A stretch of DNA of 64,000 nt, taken from Aegilops tauschii subsp. strangulata. Taxonomy: Eukaryota > Streptophyta > Magnoliopsida > Poales > Poaceae. Below the pieces are notes generated by a model. The model was given only the letters and a program-made list of their open reading frames with translations, searched no databases and was not told the DNA's origin. Both the position numbers and the translations under genes were made by a program. Positions within the stretch are counted from its first letter, which is position 1; each line of letters opens with the position of its first letter. Shown piece by piece: positions 10,898 through 22,547 of the stretch. The DNA lies in contig NC_053039.3 of NCBI RefSeq assembly GCF_002575655.3, forward strand, positions 237,438,622-237,502,621. Reading direction: 5' to 3'.

Positions 10898-11118
10898 AGG
10901 TTGGAGATGAGAGCTTGAGAAAAGGTGTCGAGTGTTAATTAATGGATAGAAAGACTGTGTGCTCTGGTCCAAAAGGGGAATGTATGTGCACTGTGGCCAT
11001 GTTGCTGGGGACAAGGGATGTGCTAGAAAGATTTTGTTGTAAAAACAAATGAAATGCTATTTATTTATTTTTCAAATCCTTATTTAATGTTGGAATCCTT
11101 CATGCGAATGAATCTCAG

Positions 11119-11653
11119 GGCTGAACGAAATCAAATCATAGAATGAACTGTCCGTGAAACTATTTCACGCGGCTGACTTTTTTGTGTGACGCCCGACATG
11201 AAGGCGTCACACTACATTGTGCAACGCCTCACAGATAGGCGCTACACGCCTGGCCAGCGTTGCACCCCAGTCTGCCTAAAAATTGCTAAGTCATTGTGCA
11301 GAGCCTAAGAGCTAGGCGCTGCACTGTATAGTGTGACGCCTAGCTCTCAGGCGCTGCACTAGTGGTTGCACTATAAAATGAAGCAACCACTAGTGCAACG
11401 CCTAGAAGCTAGGCGCTACACTGTATAGTGTGGCGCCTAGCTCTCAGGCGCTGCACACTGACTTAGTAATTTTCGGATCACACGGGTGCGACGCTGGCCA
11501 GGCGTGTAGCGCCTATCTATGAGGCGTTGCACAGTGTAGTGTGGCGCCTTCGTGTCGGGCGTCACACAAAAAGGTCAGCCGCGTGAAATAGTTTCACGGA
11601 CAGTTCATTCTGTGATTTGATTTCGTCCATAGGTCAAATTTGTCAAATTCGCC
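11119..11653. mobile_element. Foldback Mutator-type MITE, copy 2
   Basis: The perfect 9-bp direct repeat GAATCTCAG flanks it (11110-11118 and 11654-11662). It is a long palindrome centred near 11385 (GTGGTTGCACTATAAAATGAAGCAACCAC), with arms holding GTGAAACTATTTCACGCGGC, GGCGCCTAGCTCTCAGGCGC and their inverses. The outermost ~20 bp of the left TIR are deleted (GGCTGAACGAAATC against the intact right end). It shares most of its sequence with copy 1 at 3276, which looks like a shorter derivative. Confidence 0.85.
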
Positions 11654-11665
11654 GAATCTCAGCTA

Positions 11666-11872
11666 CTCTCTCAGTTTACAGGACGTGCGTGTACCCCTAG
11701 GTCGTCAATTTGACCAACCTAATACAAGTCATACATTACAAAAAATATACCAATATAAACTTCAGATGTTCTATTTTCAAAGGTATAATTTTTGGTTATA
11801 TAGTTTATATTAGGGTGATAAAATTGACAACCTAAGTATACGCACAGGTCTTGTAAACTGAAATGGAGGGAG
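11666..11872. mobile_element. Stowaway MITE (207 bp)
   Basis: TA flanks both sides (11664-11665 and 11873-11874). Ends are inverted: CTCTCTCAGTTTACAGGACG at the left and CTTGTAAACTGAAATGGAGGG at the right. Length and ends fit a Triticeae Stowaway. It lies 12 bp from the foldback element. Confidence 0.8.
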
Positions 11873-11874
11873 TA

Positions 11875-13243
11875 CTCGCTCCATTCATTGTTTCTATCTC
11901 CGCCGCTTAAAAACATCTATCTCTATCTCTGCCGCTTGAAAATCTATATCTCTATCTCAATCTTAAAATATATATTAGTAATAATGTACGTGCAATGCAC
12001 GTTTATATTAGGTAGGATATTAGTTACACGTTATATTAGGTAAGATATATCTGTTGCACTATTAAGATATCAATTATTTTTTCACGGGAATAGTAAGATA
12101 TTAATTACATGGCAGATTTCAAGGGATAGCATTGAGTCAAAACGTGTTTATAACCAATGGCAGTGGTGGGTAATTAGAGTGTTAAACGTGTTCGGTGCTT
12201 AACATTGGAGCGATTTGAACCGCTAGATAACATGATTTGATGGTCGAGATGGTTTGGATCTTCCCATTTGGTTTTTTTATATTGGTATAGATATATAAGA
12301 TTTTATGTATCTTTTTTCTCACGGCCCCTTCTTCCAATCTTCCCGGTATGATAATTAATCACCTTAATTTGTTTATTTTCTGAATTAATTTTATTTTAAT
12401 TTACTTACCAAACTTCTCATCAACATATAAGGTAAATCATGGGCTAAATTTGATAAACATTTATTTACTTCAATGATAAGTGCCACACATGTCACGAAGC
12501 AATCCGTTTCTGGCATTTTTTACAACTAAAATTGTCACACAAAAAAAACTGAAAGTTGACATATAAAAAACTGACATGCTTCATGACTAGAGTTGCCATT
12601 CTCGCGTCACTAAATTTGCCATCAAACACGTTTGTGCCACACGTGTAGCATTTATCAGGTTCCTTTATTCACACAATCGTATTAGTACGGGCAGATAAAT
12701 GACAAGCTAACGTAATAAAATATTTGTATCCTGATAGAATGCACATGCATCGTCTTAGTCTTTATTATTAAAACGGAGTTGGCCACGTCGCCTACCTCTT
12801 CCTTGTTTCTTCCCTCCACACACACCCCCTCCTCACGCACCCCTCCCTTCGTTGTTTTCTCTTGATTTTTTGATACTCCCAACCTATGCCACACAAAATA
12901 AAAATCAACATAAATGTAGTAATTTGGAATAATCTAAACCAAATCGGTACGTTCTCAAAATCACATCCTACAGTAACTCAATGAAATCAAATCAAATCGT
13001 ATCTTTCGAAAATCTCAACTAAATCAAAAAATATTTACTTTCCCTATCCATACCCATATCAAATTAAATCTCACCAAAATATCAACCAAATCAAAACTAT
13101 CCCTACTTCTCCTACCTATATTCAAATCAAATTAAAACTTATCAAATTCTAGAATATGGTGGATGCAAGGGATGTGTCGAATATAATTAGTGTTGAGCCA
13201 CTATAATATGTATGCGCCCGTTGCAACGCACAAACAATTAGAT
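11875..13243. other. Unassigned intergenic DNA
   Basis: No gene. Short palindromic words occur at both ends of this stretch: GTACGTGCAATGCACGT near 11986 and CGCCCGTTGCAACGCAC near 13215. Similar words mark the ends of a grass repeat type I cannot name. A CT/A-rich transition lies around 12780-12900. Confidence 0.3.
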
Positions 13244-13386
13244 AGTATATTATAAGTATTATAAGATGTTTAGGCTATTTCGATATGAACTACATACTGA
13301 CTGAAATGAATGAATAAACACTAAACACATTTTTATATATTCGATTTAGAAAAGTTAGAACATCTTATAATAGTGAACTGAGAGAG
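13244..13386. mobile_element. Stowaway/Mariner-type fragment
   Basis: The right end CTTATAATAGTGAACTGAGAGAG is followed by TA (13387). The left part TATTATAAGATGTTTAGGC is the inverse of the corresponding inner sequence, but the terminal CTCCCTC is not visible there. This looks like a partial or diverged copy. Confidence 0.45.
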
Positions 13387-13463
13387 TACATATGAAATTG
13401 TGATCCATGTTGGCGCGACTAGCGGATTTCCCGGATTGGTATTTGTCAACAAAAATATAGGTT

Positions 13464-15071
13464 GATCATAGTGGTTAGTAACTTGGACTAGTAACATCTT
13501 GATACGTCTCCAATGTATCTATAATTTTTTATTGTTCCATCCTATTATATTATCAATCTGGGATGTTTTATACACATTTACAAGCAATTACAAATCATTT
13601 TTTGGGACTAACCTATTAACTTAGTGCCCAGTGCCAGTTGTTGTTTTTTGCCTGTTTTTGGTTTTCAGAATATCAATATCAAACGAAGTCCAAATGCGAC
13701 GTAACTTTTTGGTGATTTTTTTCTGGACATAAGAGACCTTGGAAGCTTTGGGAGGGGGACGAGCAGATGGAGCAGTGGCCCACGAGGCACCAGGGCGCGC
13801 CCTGGTGGCTTGTGGGGCCCACGTGGCTCCGTTTGACCTAACTCCGCCTCTATAAATTCTCTAAAATCGGAAAACCAACAGAGGAGTCCACAAAATACTT
13901 TTTCTTTGCCACAAGTTCCTGTTCTCGAGAGATCCCATCTGGAGGCCTTGTCCGGCACTCTGCCGGAGGGGGATTCAATCACGGAGGGGCTCTACATCAA
14001 CCTTGTTGCCTTTTTGATGATATGTGAGTAGTTTACTGCAGACCTACGGGTCCATAGTTAGTAGCTAGATGGCTTCTTCTATCTATTTGATCTTCAATAC
14101 AATGTTCTCCTTGATGTTCTCGGAGTTCTATCCGATGTAATCACTTTTTGCGGTGCGTTTGTTAGGATCCGATGAATTGTGAGTTTATGATTAGATCTAT
14201 CCATGAATATTATTTGAGTTTTCTCTGAACTCTTTTATGCATGATTACTATAGCTTCGTATTTCTCTCCGATCTATTGACTTGGCTTGGCCAACTAGATT
14301 GATTTATCTTTCAATGGGAGAGGTGCTTTGTAATGGGTTCGATCTTGCGGTGCTCAATCCCAGTGACAGAAGGGGACATGACACGTATGTATCATTGCTA
14401 TTAAGGATAAAAAGATGGGGTTTATTCATACGTGAGTTTATCTTGTCTACATCATGTCATCTTGCTTAAGGCGTTACTCCGTTCTTTATGAACTTAATAC
14501 TCTAGATGCATGCTGGATAGCGGTCGATGTGTGGAGTAATAGTAGTAGATGCGGGCAGGAGTCGGTCTACTTGTCTCGGATATGATGCCTATATATGATC
14601 ATTGCCTTGGATATCATCATAATTATTTGCTTTTCTATCAATTGCCAAATAGTAATTTGTTTACCCACCATATGCTATTTTCAAGAGAGGAGCCTCTAGT
14701 GAAAACTATGGCCCCCGGGTATACTTCCATCATATATTAAAAATCCTAAAAATACATGTTGCAATTTTACTTTATTTATTTTATTTTGTATTTTGGTTTG
14801 ATCTATCTATCACCATACATTTAATCTTGCAAATAACCGCCAAGGGATTGACAACCACTTGTTCGCGTTGGGTGCAAGGATTTGTTATTTTGTGTGTAGG
14901 TGCTGCTAACGAATTGTTGTGTGATTCTCCTACTTGATTGATAATCTTGGTTTCATAATTGAGGGAAATACTTATCTCTACTGTACTGCATCATCCCTTC
15001 CTCTTCGGGGAAAACCCAACGCAGCTCACAAGTAGCACATGTTACTAGTCTAAGTTACTATTTTTATAGTG
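13464..15071. mobile_element. Short inverted-repeat MITE split by a solo LTR
   Basis: On the left of the solo LTR stands GTTAGTAACTTGGACTAGTA; on the right its inverse TACTAGTCTAAGTTACTA. Both lead outward into an ATAGTGG / ATAGTGGG motif. Rejoining the halves gives a short palindromic element of a type abundant in wheat. The end points are approximate. Confidence 0.5.
13500..15037 (+). mobile_element. Solo LTR (1,538 bp)
   Basis: It starts TGATACGTCTCCAATGTATC and ends AAGTAGCA, flanked by CATCT and CATGT (four of five bases match). No internal domain or partner LTR is present, so it fits a solo LTR left by recombination. The sequence is a very common wheat LTR whose family I will not name. 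It disrupts the MITE around it. Confidence 0.7.
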
Positions 15072-15077
15072 GGTAGT

Positions 15078-15735
15078 TGTCAGTGATATGGGGAAGGGGG
15101 CTCCCCTAGTTCTCTCGCATAAGCACGCTGTTTGAGCGAGGCGGTTGCTCGCGCAGAATTAATGTCCCCGATGGGAGCGGGCTCCAGGTTTTCCACCAAT
15201 AAGACAAAGGTCACCTTCGTGGACGGGTGCGCTAGGGTGCCCCGTTCGAGGGGTGCATTTGGGATCTAGTTGGGGCATCCGTTACTGGTCCTTTGGATCC
15301 CTAAGGACCTCCGGGAGGTCCAGTACAAAGTTTGCGGTGCTCCCCAGCCGCTCCCAGACACGACGTGCTCAAAGGTGGCACCCGATACAATGCAGCCATG
15401 CCTTGGTGCATCCGATGACGATGGGAAACATGCGAGCAACATGGGGCACACCCTTTCGTCATCAACAATGGATACCTACAATTCAGGTTGGCAGCGTCAT
15501 GCAGATTCGAGGTAGAAGTCAACTACGACCCAGAGTATAAAAGAGGGGAGTATTTGCAAAGAGGGGTCGCGAGAAATTGATATACGAAGAACAGGAAAAA
15601 CATGAGTAGAGTATCACACCATCGCGGTGGCCTAAATTTGGGTAAATTGCTTGTCGTGTGTGTGGAGTTTGAACCCTTGGCCGAACAATGTAGAAGTTGC
15701 AACTTAGCTCTAATATCAACGATCACCATTCGACA
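15078..15735 (+). mobile_element. 5' LTR of a truncated LTR retrotransposon (Gypsy-like)
   Basis: It starts TGTCAGTGATATGGGG and ends ATTCGACA. A TATA-like GAGTATAAAAGAGGGG lies near 15533, and after the end comes TCTAGCGCGCTTGGTAAGGGG. That post-LTR sequence parallels the one after Gypsy 1's 5' LTR (TCTTTGGCGCGCTAGGTAGG at 23736). No 3' LTR was found. Confidence 0.55.
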
Positions 15736-16429
15736 TCTAGCGCGCTTGGTAAGGGGTTAAGGCTCAGGTCATCTCCGATGTGCATGCTGGCCCGTAAGAA
15801 GCATGCGCAGCGATAGCAACGCGCATCATAGTCAGATCCATCGGCATATGATCGTCCCCAAGAAAGCATGGCAACGGAAGGCGCCCCCACGCCATCTCCC
15901 ATGGGCCAGCAGCACACGCCATCGAAGGATAGGGAGGACCCACATAGGAGGGTCTAGGCGGTGAGCCCGACAACGTTCGATCCTAGGGTGGACTAGCAAG
16001 GCATCAGGAGCCAGAGCGAGATTGGTGACCAGTACACCATCGCCTGGTCTTCGATGAGCTGGGCCTAGCATCAACGTTGTAGTTCATGCGCTCTTTCCTC
16101 CTGTGCCCCCAGTGCCCTTGGAGTAAAACCCTCGCGTAGGGCCCTGGGTTTGAGAACTGGTGGAACTCGTGGAAGAGGATGGCCTCTAGTCTCACCCCGG
16201 CGTCTCTCGCAGCGCCTTGCAATGCGGTTGCTATCGCTGCGCAGCCACACTCCCCTCATCACAACTGACCCTGAAATGAACTCGGGCAGAGGTGAGGGAG
16301 GCACCTTCTAAATCGCTGTGCACGGCGGCCACGTCCCACCGCGCGCACAGGGAGGACCCTCATGGTAATACCCTCAGACAAGGAGGGGAAGAGGGCGCAC
16401 GGAGCGTTACGCGACACCACTAGAGAGGT
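15736..16429 (+). mobile_element. Leader/gag-start remnant of the truncated retrotransposon
   Basis: GC-rich sequence follows the LTR directly. No open frame has a recognisable gag motif, and the stretch stops where a CACTA-type end begins at 16430. Confidence 0.4.
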
Positions 16430-16992
16430 CACTACAAAACATGCACTATTTTGTGACGTTTCACTTGTGTCATGTAAAACCAATTTTTGTCACCAAATAT
16501 GGTCTTGTGACATTTTTCGGCCGTTGCCCGCTCTGTTACTCAAGCGCCGTCACAGAAAGTAAATTCTTGATAGTACCACTTTTCCCATCACGTAAGATCG
16601 CGTCTTCGATAATGAACCCAATTCTATCACTAAAGGCCATTTTTTATGACGGCCAAAAATGTCACCTATGATAGATCGATCTTTCACGTAGATCTTTTTG
16701 GTGACGATAATTCATCACTAGCAATCGGTTTATGGGTTTGACTGGCCAAATAATTTGACAAAATGGGGCCATCAGTTGCTGACTTGGTAGCTTCCATGTG
16801 GGTCTAGCATAGGTTTTACCAGTGATGGTGACCATTAGTAATAAGTCATTAGTTAGTTTTGAATGGTCAACAAAGCTAGAAGACGAGCTAGAAGATGTTG
16901 ATGTGGCTGCTTACATGGTACGGACGGGTGCTGGCATGGCTGCTTACATGTGGGTCCGGACATTGTTGGCGTGGGTCCTTACAAGTGGAGTC

Positions 16993-18592
16993 TGATAACC
17001 CATAAGTATAGGGGATAGTTTGTAGCCTTTTCCGATAAGTAAGACTGTCGAACCCAACAAGGAGCTAAAGGTAGAATTTATATTCTCTTCAAGTTCTATC
17101 GACCACCAATACAACTCTACGCACACGTAATGTTCGCTTTACCTAGAACAAGAATAAAACTACTTTGTAGGTGTACGTAAGAGGATACGTTTGCAAGAAT
17201 AAAACTAGAAGTACATAGCAAGAATAAAACTAGGAGTAATTTGCAAGATAATAAAAGTTAGTTGTTTAGTAGAAAGCTTTTTGTACAACGAAGAGAATGA
17301 TTGTCAATATGCAATTGAATATAACACGATAGATACTTATCATATGCAATGAGGGAGAGGCATACGCTAACACACTTTCCGTACTTGGATCATATGCACT
17401 TATGATTGGAACTCTTGCAAGCATCCGCAACTACTAAAGATCATTAAGGTAAAAACCAACCATAGCATTAAGTAACAAGTCATGTTTACTCTCATACGCA
17501 ACAACCCCCTTACTCGAGTTTAAGCTTTTGTCACTCCCGCAAACCACTATAAGCGAATCATGAACGTATTGCAAACCCTACAGCGGTAATCCCACACACT
17601 TGCGCTACACGGAGGACACCATAGGACAGCACCATATCAACATAAAACTCATATCAATCACACTGTACCACAATTAACCCGTAGGATGAAAAGAATCTAC
17701 TCAAACATCATAGGATTGCCACACATCATTGGATAATAATATATAGCATTAGGCACCATGTTTAAGTAGAGATTCAACGGGGAGAAGAGGTTTACACCGT
17801 TGCATTGATGGGCAGAGAGCCCCCCTCCTTCTTCTTCTTGCTTGGCCTCACTCCTAGATGGGAGGAGGATTTCCCCTCTAGTCATCGGCCACCATGGCTC
17901 TCGGAGGGCAGGAGCCCCCCCCCCCCCCGAGATTGGATCTCTCTCTTTGTTTCTCTTCTGTTTCACATCCTTGTTTCTAGCTGAAAACTGTTTGTCAAAT
18001 ATCCACAGATCCGTAACTCTGATCGGTCTGAAATTTGAACACAATTTTCTCTCTCGATATAAGCTTCCTTGTGGCCGAAGAAGGACTCCAACCGACTTAT
18101 GAGGGAGTCACAAGGCAACACGGCGCGCCCTACCCCCCAGGTCACGCCATGTTGCCTTGTGGCCACCCGGAGATCCGTAACTCTGATCAGTCTGAAATTT
18201 TAACACGCTTTTTTCTCTCGATATAAGCTTCTTTGTGCCCGAAGAAGGGCTCCCATCGACTTACGAGGGAGTCACAAGGCAAAACGGCGCGCCCTACCCC
18301 CCATGTCACGCCCTGTTGCCTTGTGGCCACTCGGGCACCGCCTTGCGTTGATTCTTCTTCCAAAATATCACATTGTTCCAAAATAAATCTCCATAAATTT
18401 TATCGCATTTGGACTATGTTTGATATGGATTTTCTGTGAAACAATAAATATGCAAACAATAGGAACTGGCACTGGGCACTGGATAAATATGTTAGTCCCA
18501 AAAACAATATAAAATGTTGCCAAAAGTATATGAAAGCTGTAGAATATTGGCATGAAAGAATCAAAAATTATAGATATGATGGAGACGTATCA
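16993..18592 (-). mobile_element. Solo LTR (1,600 bp), reverse orientation
   Basis: Read on the minus strand it starts TGATACGTCTCCATCATATC (18592) and ends ACTTATGGGTTATCA (16993). Flanks are GAGTC and GGGTC (four of five match). Its start is similar to that of the solo LTR at 13500, so they may be relatives. No internal domain or partner LTR is present. Confidence 0.7.
18007..18339. repeat. Tandem duplication of ~164 bp inside the solo LTR
   Basis: AGATCCGTAACTCTGATC begins two adjacent units (18007 and 18171). Both continue through CGATATAAGCTT and GAGGGAGTCACAAGGCAA and end near CCTTGTGGCCAC. The copies are very similar by eye. Confidence 0.75.
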
Positions 18593-19149
18593 GGGTCACA
18601 AATCTGGTGATGAATTTAATTTCCATCACCAGTACCGTCACATGTTCTAGATAGCGTCAAATTGTGGACGGTTTGATTTTGTTGGCAAATTTGAATTTAA
18701 ATTACAAAAATATTGAAATTAAACATTGCCATCACAACTTATATTAACAATGAGACTTGACATTTGTCACAACACTGATCCACATATTAAATGAGCATCC
18801 AAATGACATATTGTCAAGCACGACAATTAATACATGCGAGAAAGTATCATGACAAAAAATAATGCACCATCAGCAATTGGTGGGTTGTGATACAGTCTCC
18901 TAGGAAGACTCAGATGGCTTCCTTAAGATATGACTAGGAATTACCTCCATTTCTTATTGTTTTTTTCAAACGCTCAAATTTTTCTATCCCGATCCATCTT
19001 GACAATTTTTATTTCTTGTTGTTTCTTCCTTTTGAGGTCTTCAATTTGTTTCTTCTATGCACCAAGTGTTGCATTCATACCTTCATTAAATGTGTCAATA
19101 TCCACTTTTGCGTGTGACTCTTGTGCTGTAATATTTGCTTGTTAGCTCT

Positions 19150-22100
19150 CGGATGCATTGTTCAGGGGATGAATTATGTGATGAAACGCTGAAGCTTGAA
19201 AGTAACCTGCCGAAGGAGCTCTTTTTCTCAAGAATCTTCACGTCGGGTATTGAAAGAGCATGGTGCCCCTATGTTTGGTTTAGGTAATTGATGAAAATCC
19301 CTATGGACTAATGGTTGCTTTGAGTTATACTTTAAGGTTTTCTATAGGCAATGCTTGAACACCATATGTTGGTTTCAAGGAGAAAAGAAGACAATTATGT
19401 GTTGACCAAGGTATTATTCAAGGAGTTATCCAAAGATTGGTCATGTTAGAGTTGAGCCTATAGAAAGCTTGTTTTGAAGAACAAGATTGGGTGAACATTC
19501 ATCTTTACCTTGAAGACATCTGTTGAAAGTATGTCTAGAGGGGGGTGATTAGACTACTTGACCAAATAAAACCTAACCTTTTCCCAATTTTAGTTGTAGG
19601 CAGATTTTAGCAATTCTAGCAAGTCAAGTATCACCCTACACATGCAATTCTAAGAGTGTAGCAGCGGAAAGTAAAGCATTGCACATGTAAGTAAAGGAGG
19701 GGTTTGGAGATTTCAAACGCAATGAAGACACGATGATTTTGGCGTGGTTCTGATAGGTGGTGCTATCATACGTCCACGTTGATGGAGACTTCAACTCATG
19801 GAGGGTAACGGTTGCGCGAGTCCACAGAGGGCTCCTCCCATGAAGGGTCTATTGGGGAACGTAGTAATTTCAAAAAAATTCCTACGGACACGCAAGATCA
19901 TGGTGATGCATAGCAACGAGAGGGGAGAGTGTTGTCCACGTACCCTCGTACACCGATAGCGGAAGCGTTAACACAACGCGGTTGATGTAGTCGTACGTCT
20001 TCACGATCCGACCGATCAAGTACCGAACGCACGGCACCTCCGAGTTCTACACACGTTCAGCTCGATGACGTCCCTCGAACTCCGATCCAGCCGAGTGTTG
20101 AGGGAGAGTTTCGTCAGCATGACGGCGTGGTGACGATGATGATGTTCCACCGACGCAGGGCTTCGCCTAAGCTCCGCAACGGTATTATCGAGGTGTAATA
20201 TGGTGGAGGGGGGCACCACACACGGCTAAGAGATCTCAAGGATCAATTGTTGTGTCTCTGGGGTGCCCCCCTGCCCCCGTATATAAAGGAGCAAGGGAGG
20301 AGGAGGCCGGCCCTAGGAGGGGGCGCACCAAGTGTGGAGTCCTACTAGGACTCCCTAGTCCTAGTAGGATTCCACCTCCCATATGGAATAGGAAAAGAGG
20401 AAGGGAAAAAGAGAAGGAAGGAAGGGGGCGCCCCCCTTCCCTAGTCCAATTCGGACCAGACCAAGGGGAGGGGTGCGGCCACCCTTGAGGCCCTTTTCCT
20501 TCTTTCCCGTATGGCCCAATAAGGCCCAATACGTATTCCCGTAACTCTCCGGTACTCCGAAAAATACCCGAATCACTCGGAACCTTTCCGAAGTCCGAAT
20601 ATAGTCGTCCAATATATCGATCTTTACGTCTCGACCATTTCAAGACTCCTCGTCATGTCCCCGATCTCATCCGGGACTCCGAACTCCTTCGGTACATCAA
20701 CATACATAAACTCATAATAAAACTGTCATCGTAACTTTAAGCGTGCGGACCCTACGGGTTCGAGAACTATGCAGACATGACCGAGACACGTCTCCGGTCA
20801 ATAACCAATAGCGGGACCTGGATGCCCATATTGGCTCCCACATATTCTACGAAGATCTTTATCGGTCAGACCGCATAACAACATACGTTGTTCCCTTTGT
20901 CATTGGTATGTTACTTGCCCGAGATTCGATCGTCGGTATCTCGATACCTAGTTCAATCTCGTTACCGGCAAGTCTCTTTACTCGTTCCGTAACACATCAT
21001 CCCGCAACTAACTCATTTAGTCACAATGCTTGCAAGGCTTATAGTGATGTGCATTACCGAGTGGGCCCAGAGATACCTCTCCGACAATTGGAGTGACAAA
21101 TCCTAATCTCGAAATACGCCAACCCAACAAGTACCTTTGGAGACACTTGTAGAGCACCTTTATAATCACCCATTTACGTTGTGACGTTTGGTAGCACACA
21201 AAGTGTTCCTCCGGTAAACGGGAGTTGCATAATCTCATAGTCATAGGAACATGTATAAGTCATGAAGAAAGCAATAGCAACATACTAAACGATCGAGTGC
21301 TAAGCTAACGGAATGGGTCAAGTCAATCACGTCATTCTCCTAATGAGGTGATCTCGTTAATCAAATGACAACTTATTTCTATGGCTAGGAAACATAACCA
21401 TCTTTGATTAACGAGCTAGTCAAGTAGAGGCATACTAATGACACTCTGTTTGTCTATATATTCACACATGTATTATGTTTCCGGTTAATACAATTCTAGC
21501 ATGAATAATAAACATTTATCATGATACAAGGAAATAAATAATACTTTATTATTGCCTCTAGGGCATATTTCCTTCAGGGTCCACGAAGAAGCAACCTTTT
21601 CTATTTCACCATGACTTTCGTCCAAGAAGGACTAGCCTCACTCAGGTAGACCTTCACGAAGTAGGAGATCTCCTTGCCCTTACAAACTCCTTGGTTCAAC
21701 TCCACATGATCTTAGGGGCTCCCAAGTGACACCTAACCAATCTAGGAGACACCACTCTCTAAAAGGTAATAGATGTTGTGTTGGTGATGAACTCCTTGCT
21801 CTTGTGCTTCAAATGATAGTCTCCTCACACTCCACCTCTCTCACAGATTTGGCTTGGGTAGGAGAAGGATTGAAGTGGAAAGCAACTTGAAGAGGCTAGA
21901 AATCAAGGTTAAAATGGTAGGAATGGAATATCTTGATCTCAACACATGAGCATGTGGTTCTCTTTCAGAAATGAATGGTGGAAATTGTGTTTCATTCTGA
22001 TGGCTCTCCTTTGAGAGTGAGTGGTGGTGGAGGGGTATAAATAGGCAGCAACAAAAACTCAACCGTTATAAGTCTTTGACCCAACTCGGTGGCACCGAAA

Positions 22101-22547
22101 GGAAAATCTTGATGAGACAGACTAGTGCAAAAGACTTGACCGTTGGCATCTTTTGTGAGACTGATTATACCATCTCGGTGAGACCGAAGTGCAATGGCAA
22201 AGGCGGAGCTGCTTCTCGGTGATTCCGATCATTTTGTCCCAGAGATTCCGAAACGAAACAACTTCATCACAGAAACTTGGCAAGCCATCCCGGTGGGACC
22301 GAGAACCAATTTGGTCAGACCGAAATGTTAGGGTTTTGGCTATGGGAGTAGAATGATCATGTCGGTGGGTCCGAAGTAGATAGTATCGGTGGGACCGAAA
22401 TGATGATTAGGGTTTGGATAGATGTGATTGTGGGAAAGTGATTGAGGATTTTTGGAGCAATATCACTCAGCACTTTGAGTAACAACCTCATCAACAATAT
22501 CCCATACCTTTTAATAGTATTGGCTTTCCTAAGGGACTCAATGTGAT
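19150..22547 (-). mobile_element. Non-coding part of an old retroelement, left of Gypsy 1
   Basis: This sequence resumes at 38011 once Gypsy 1 and one GTGAT copy are removed. It contains repeated 'tcggtgggaccgaaatg'-type words at 22100-22410, typical of long non-coding LTR-like regions of wheat retroelements. An Angela-type solo LTR interrupts it at 19850-21576. The minus-strand ORF at 38870-39579 probably belongs to the same element. I found no complete LTR pair. Confidence 0.45.
19850..21576 (-). mobile_element. Solo LTR of a BARE/WIS/Angela-type Copia element (1,727 bp)
   Basis: It is flanked by a perfect GGGTC duplication (19845-19849 and 21577-21581). Read on the minus strand, it starts TGAAGGAAATATGCCCTAGA and continues GGCAATAATAAAG. 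It ends CTACGTTCCCCAATA, where the family normally ends in CA. A TATA-like GTATATAAAGG inverse lies near 20276. The opening sequence is a hallmark of BARE/WIS/Angela LTRs. No internal domain remains. Confidence 0.85.

Larger units (their letters stand above)
16430..19149 (+). mobile_element. CACTA-like fragment split by a solo LTR
   Basis: CACTACAAAACATGCACTAT at 16430 fits a CACTA terminal sequence, and the following text repeats short TGTGACG/GTCACC words in both directions, as in subterminal regions. After the solo LTR (16993-18592) the same TGTCAC-rich character resumes. I did not find the opposite terminus or a transposase, so it is a fragment or a non-autonomous copy. Confidence 0.45.

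Noticed and set aside
11119..11653. miRNA precursor or CRISPR-like repeat array
   Set aside because: The repeats are inverted arms of a foldback transposon with a 9-bp target duplication; no regular spacers. Small-RNA output remains possible but is not shown.
11986..13232. Helitron
   Set aside because: There are palindromic words at the borders, but I found no 5' TC, 3' CTRR with a preceding hairpin, or Rep/helicase sequence.
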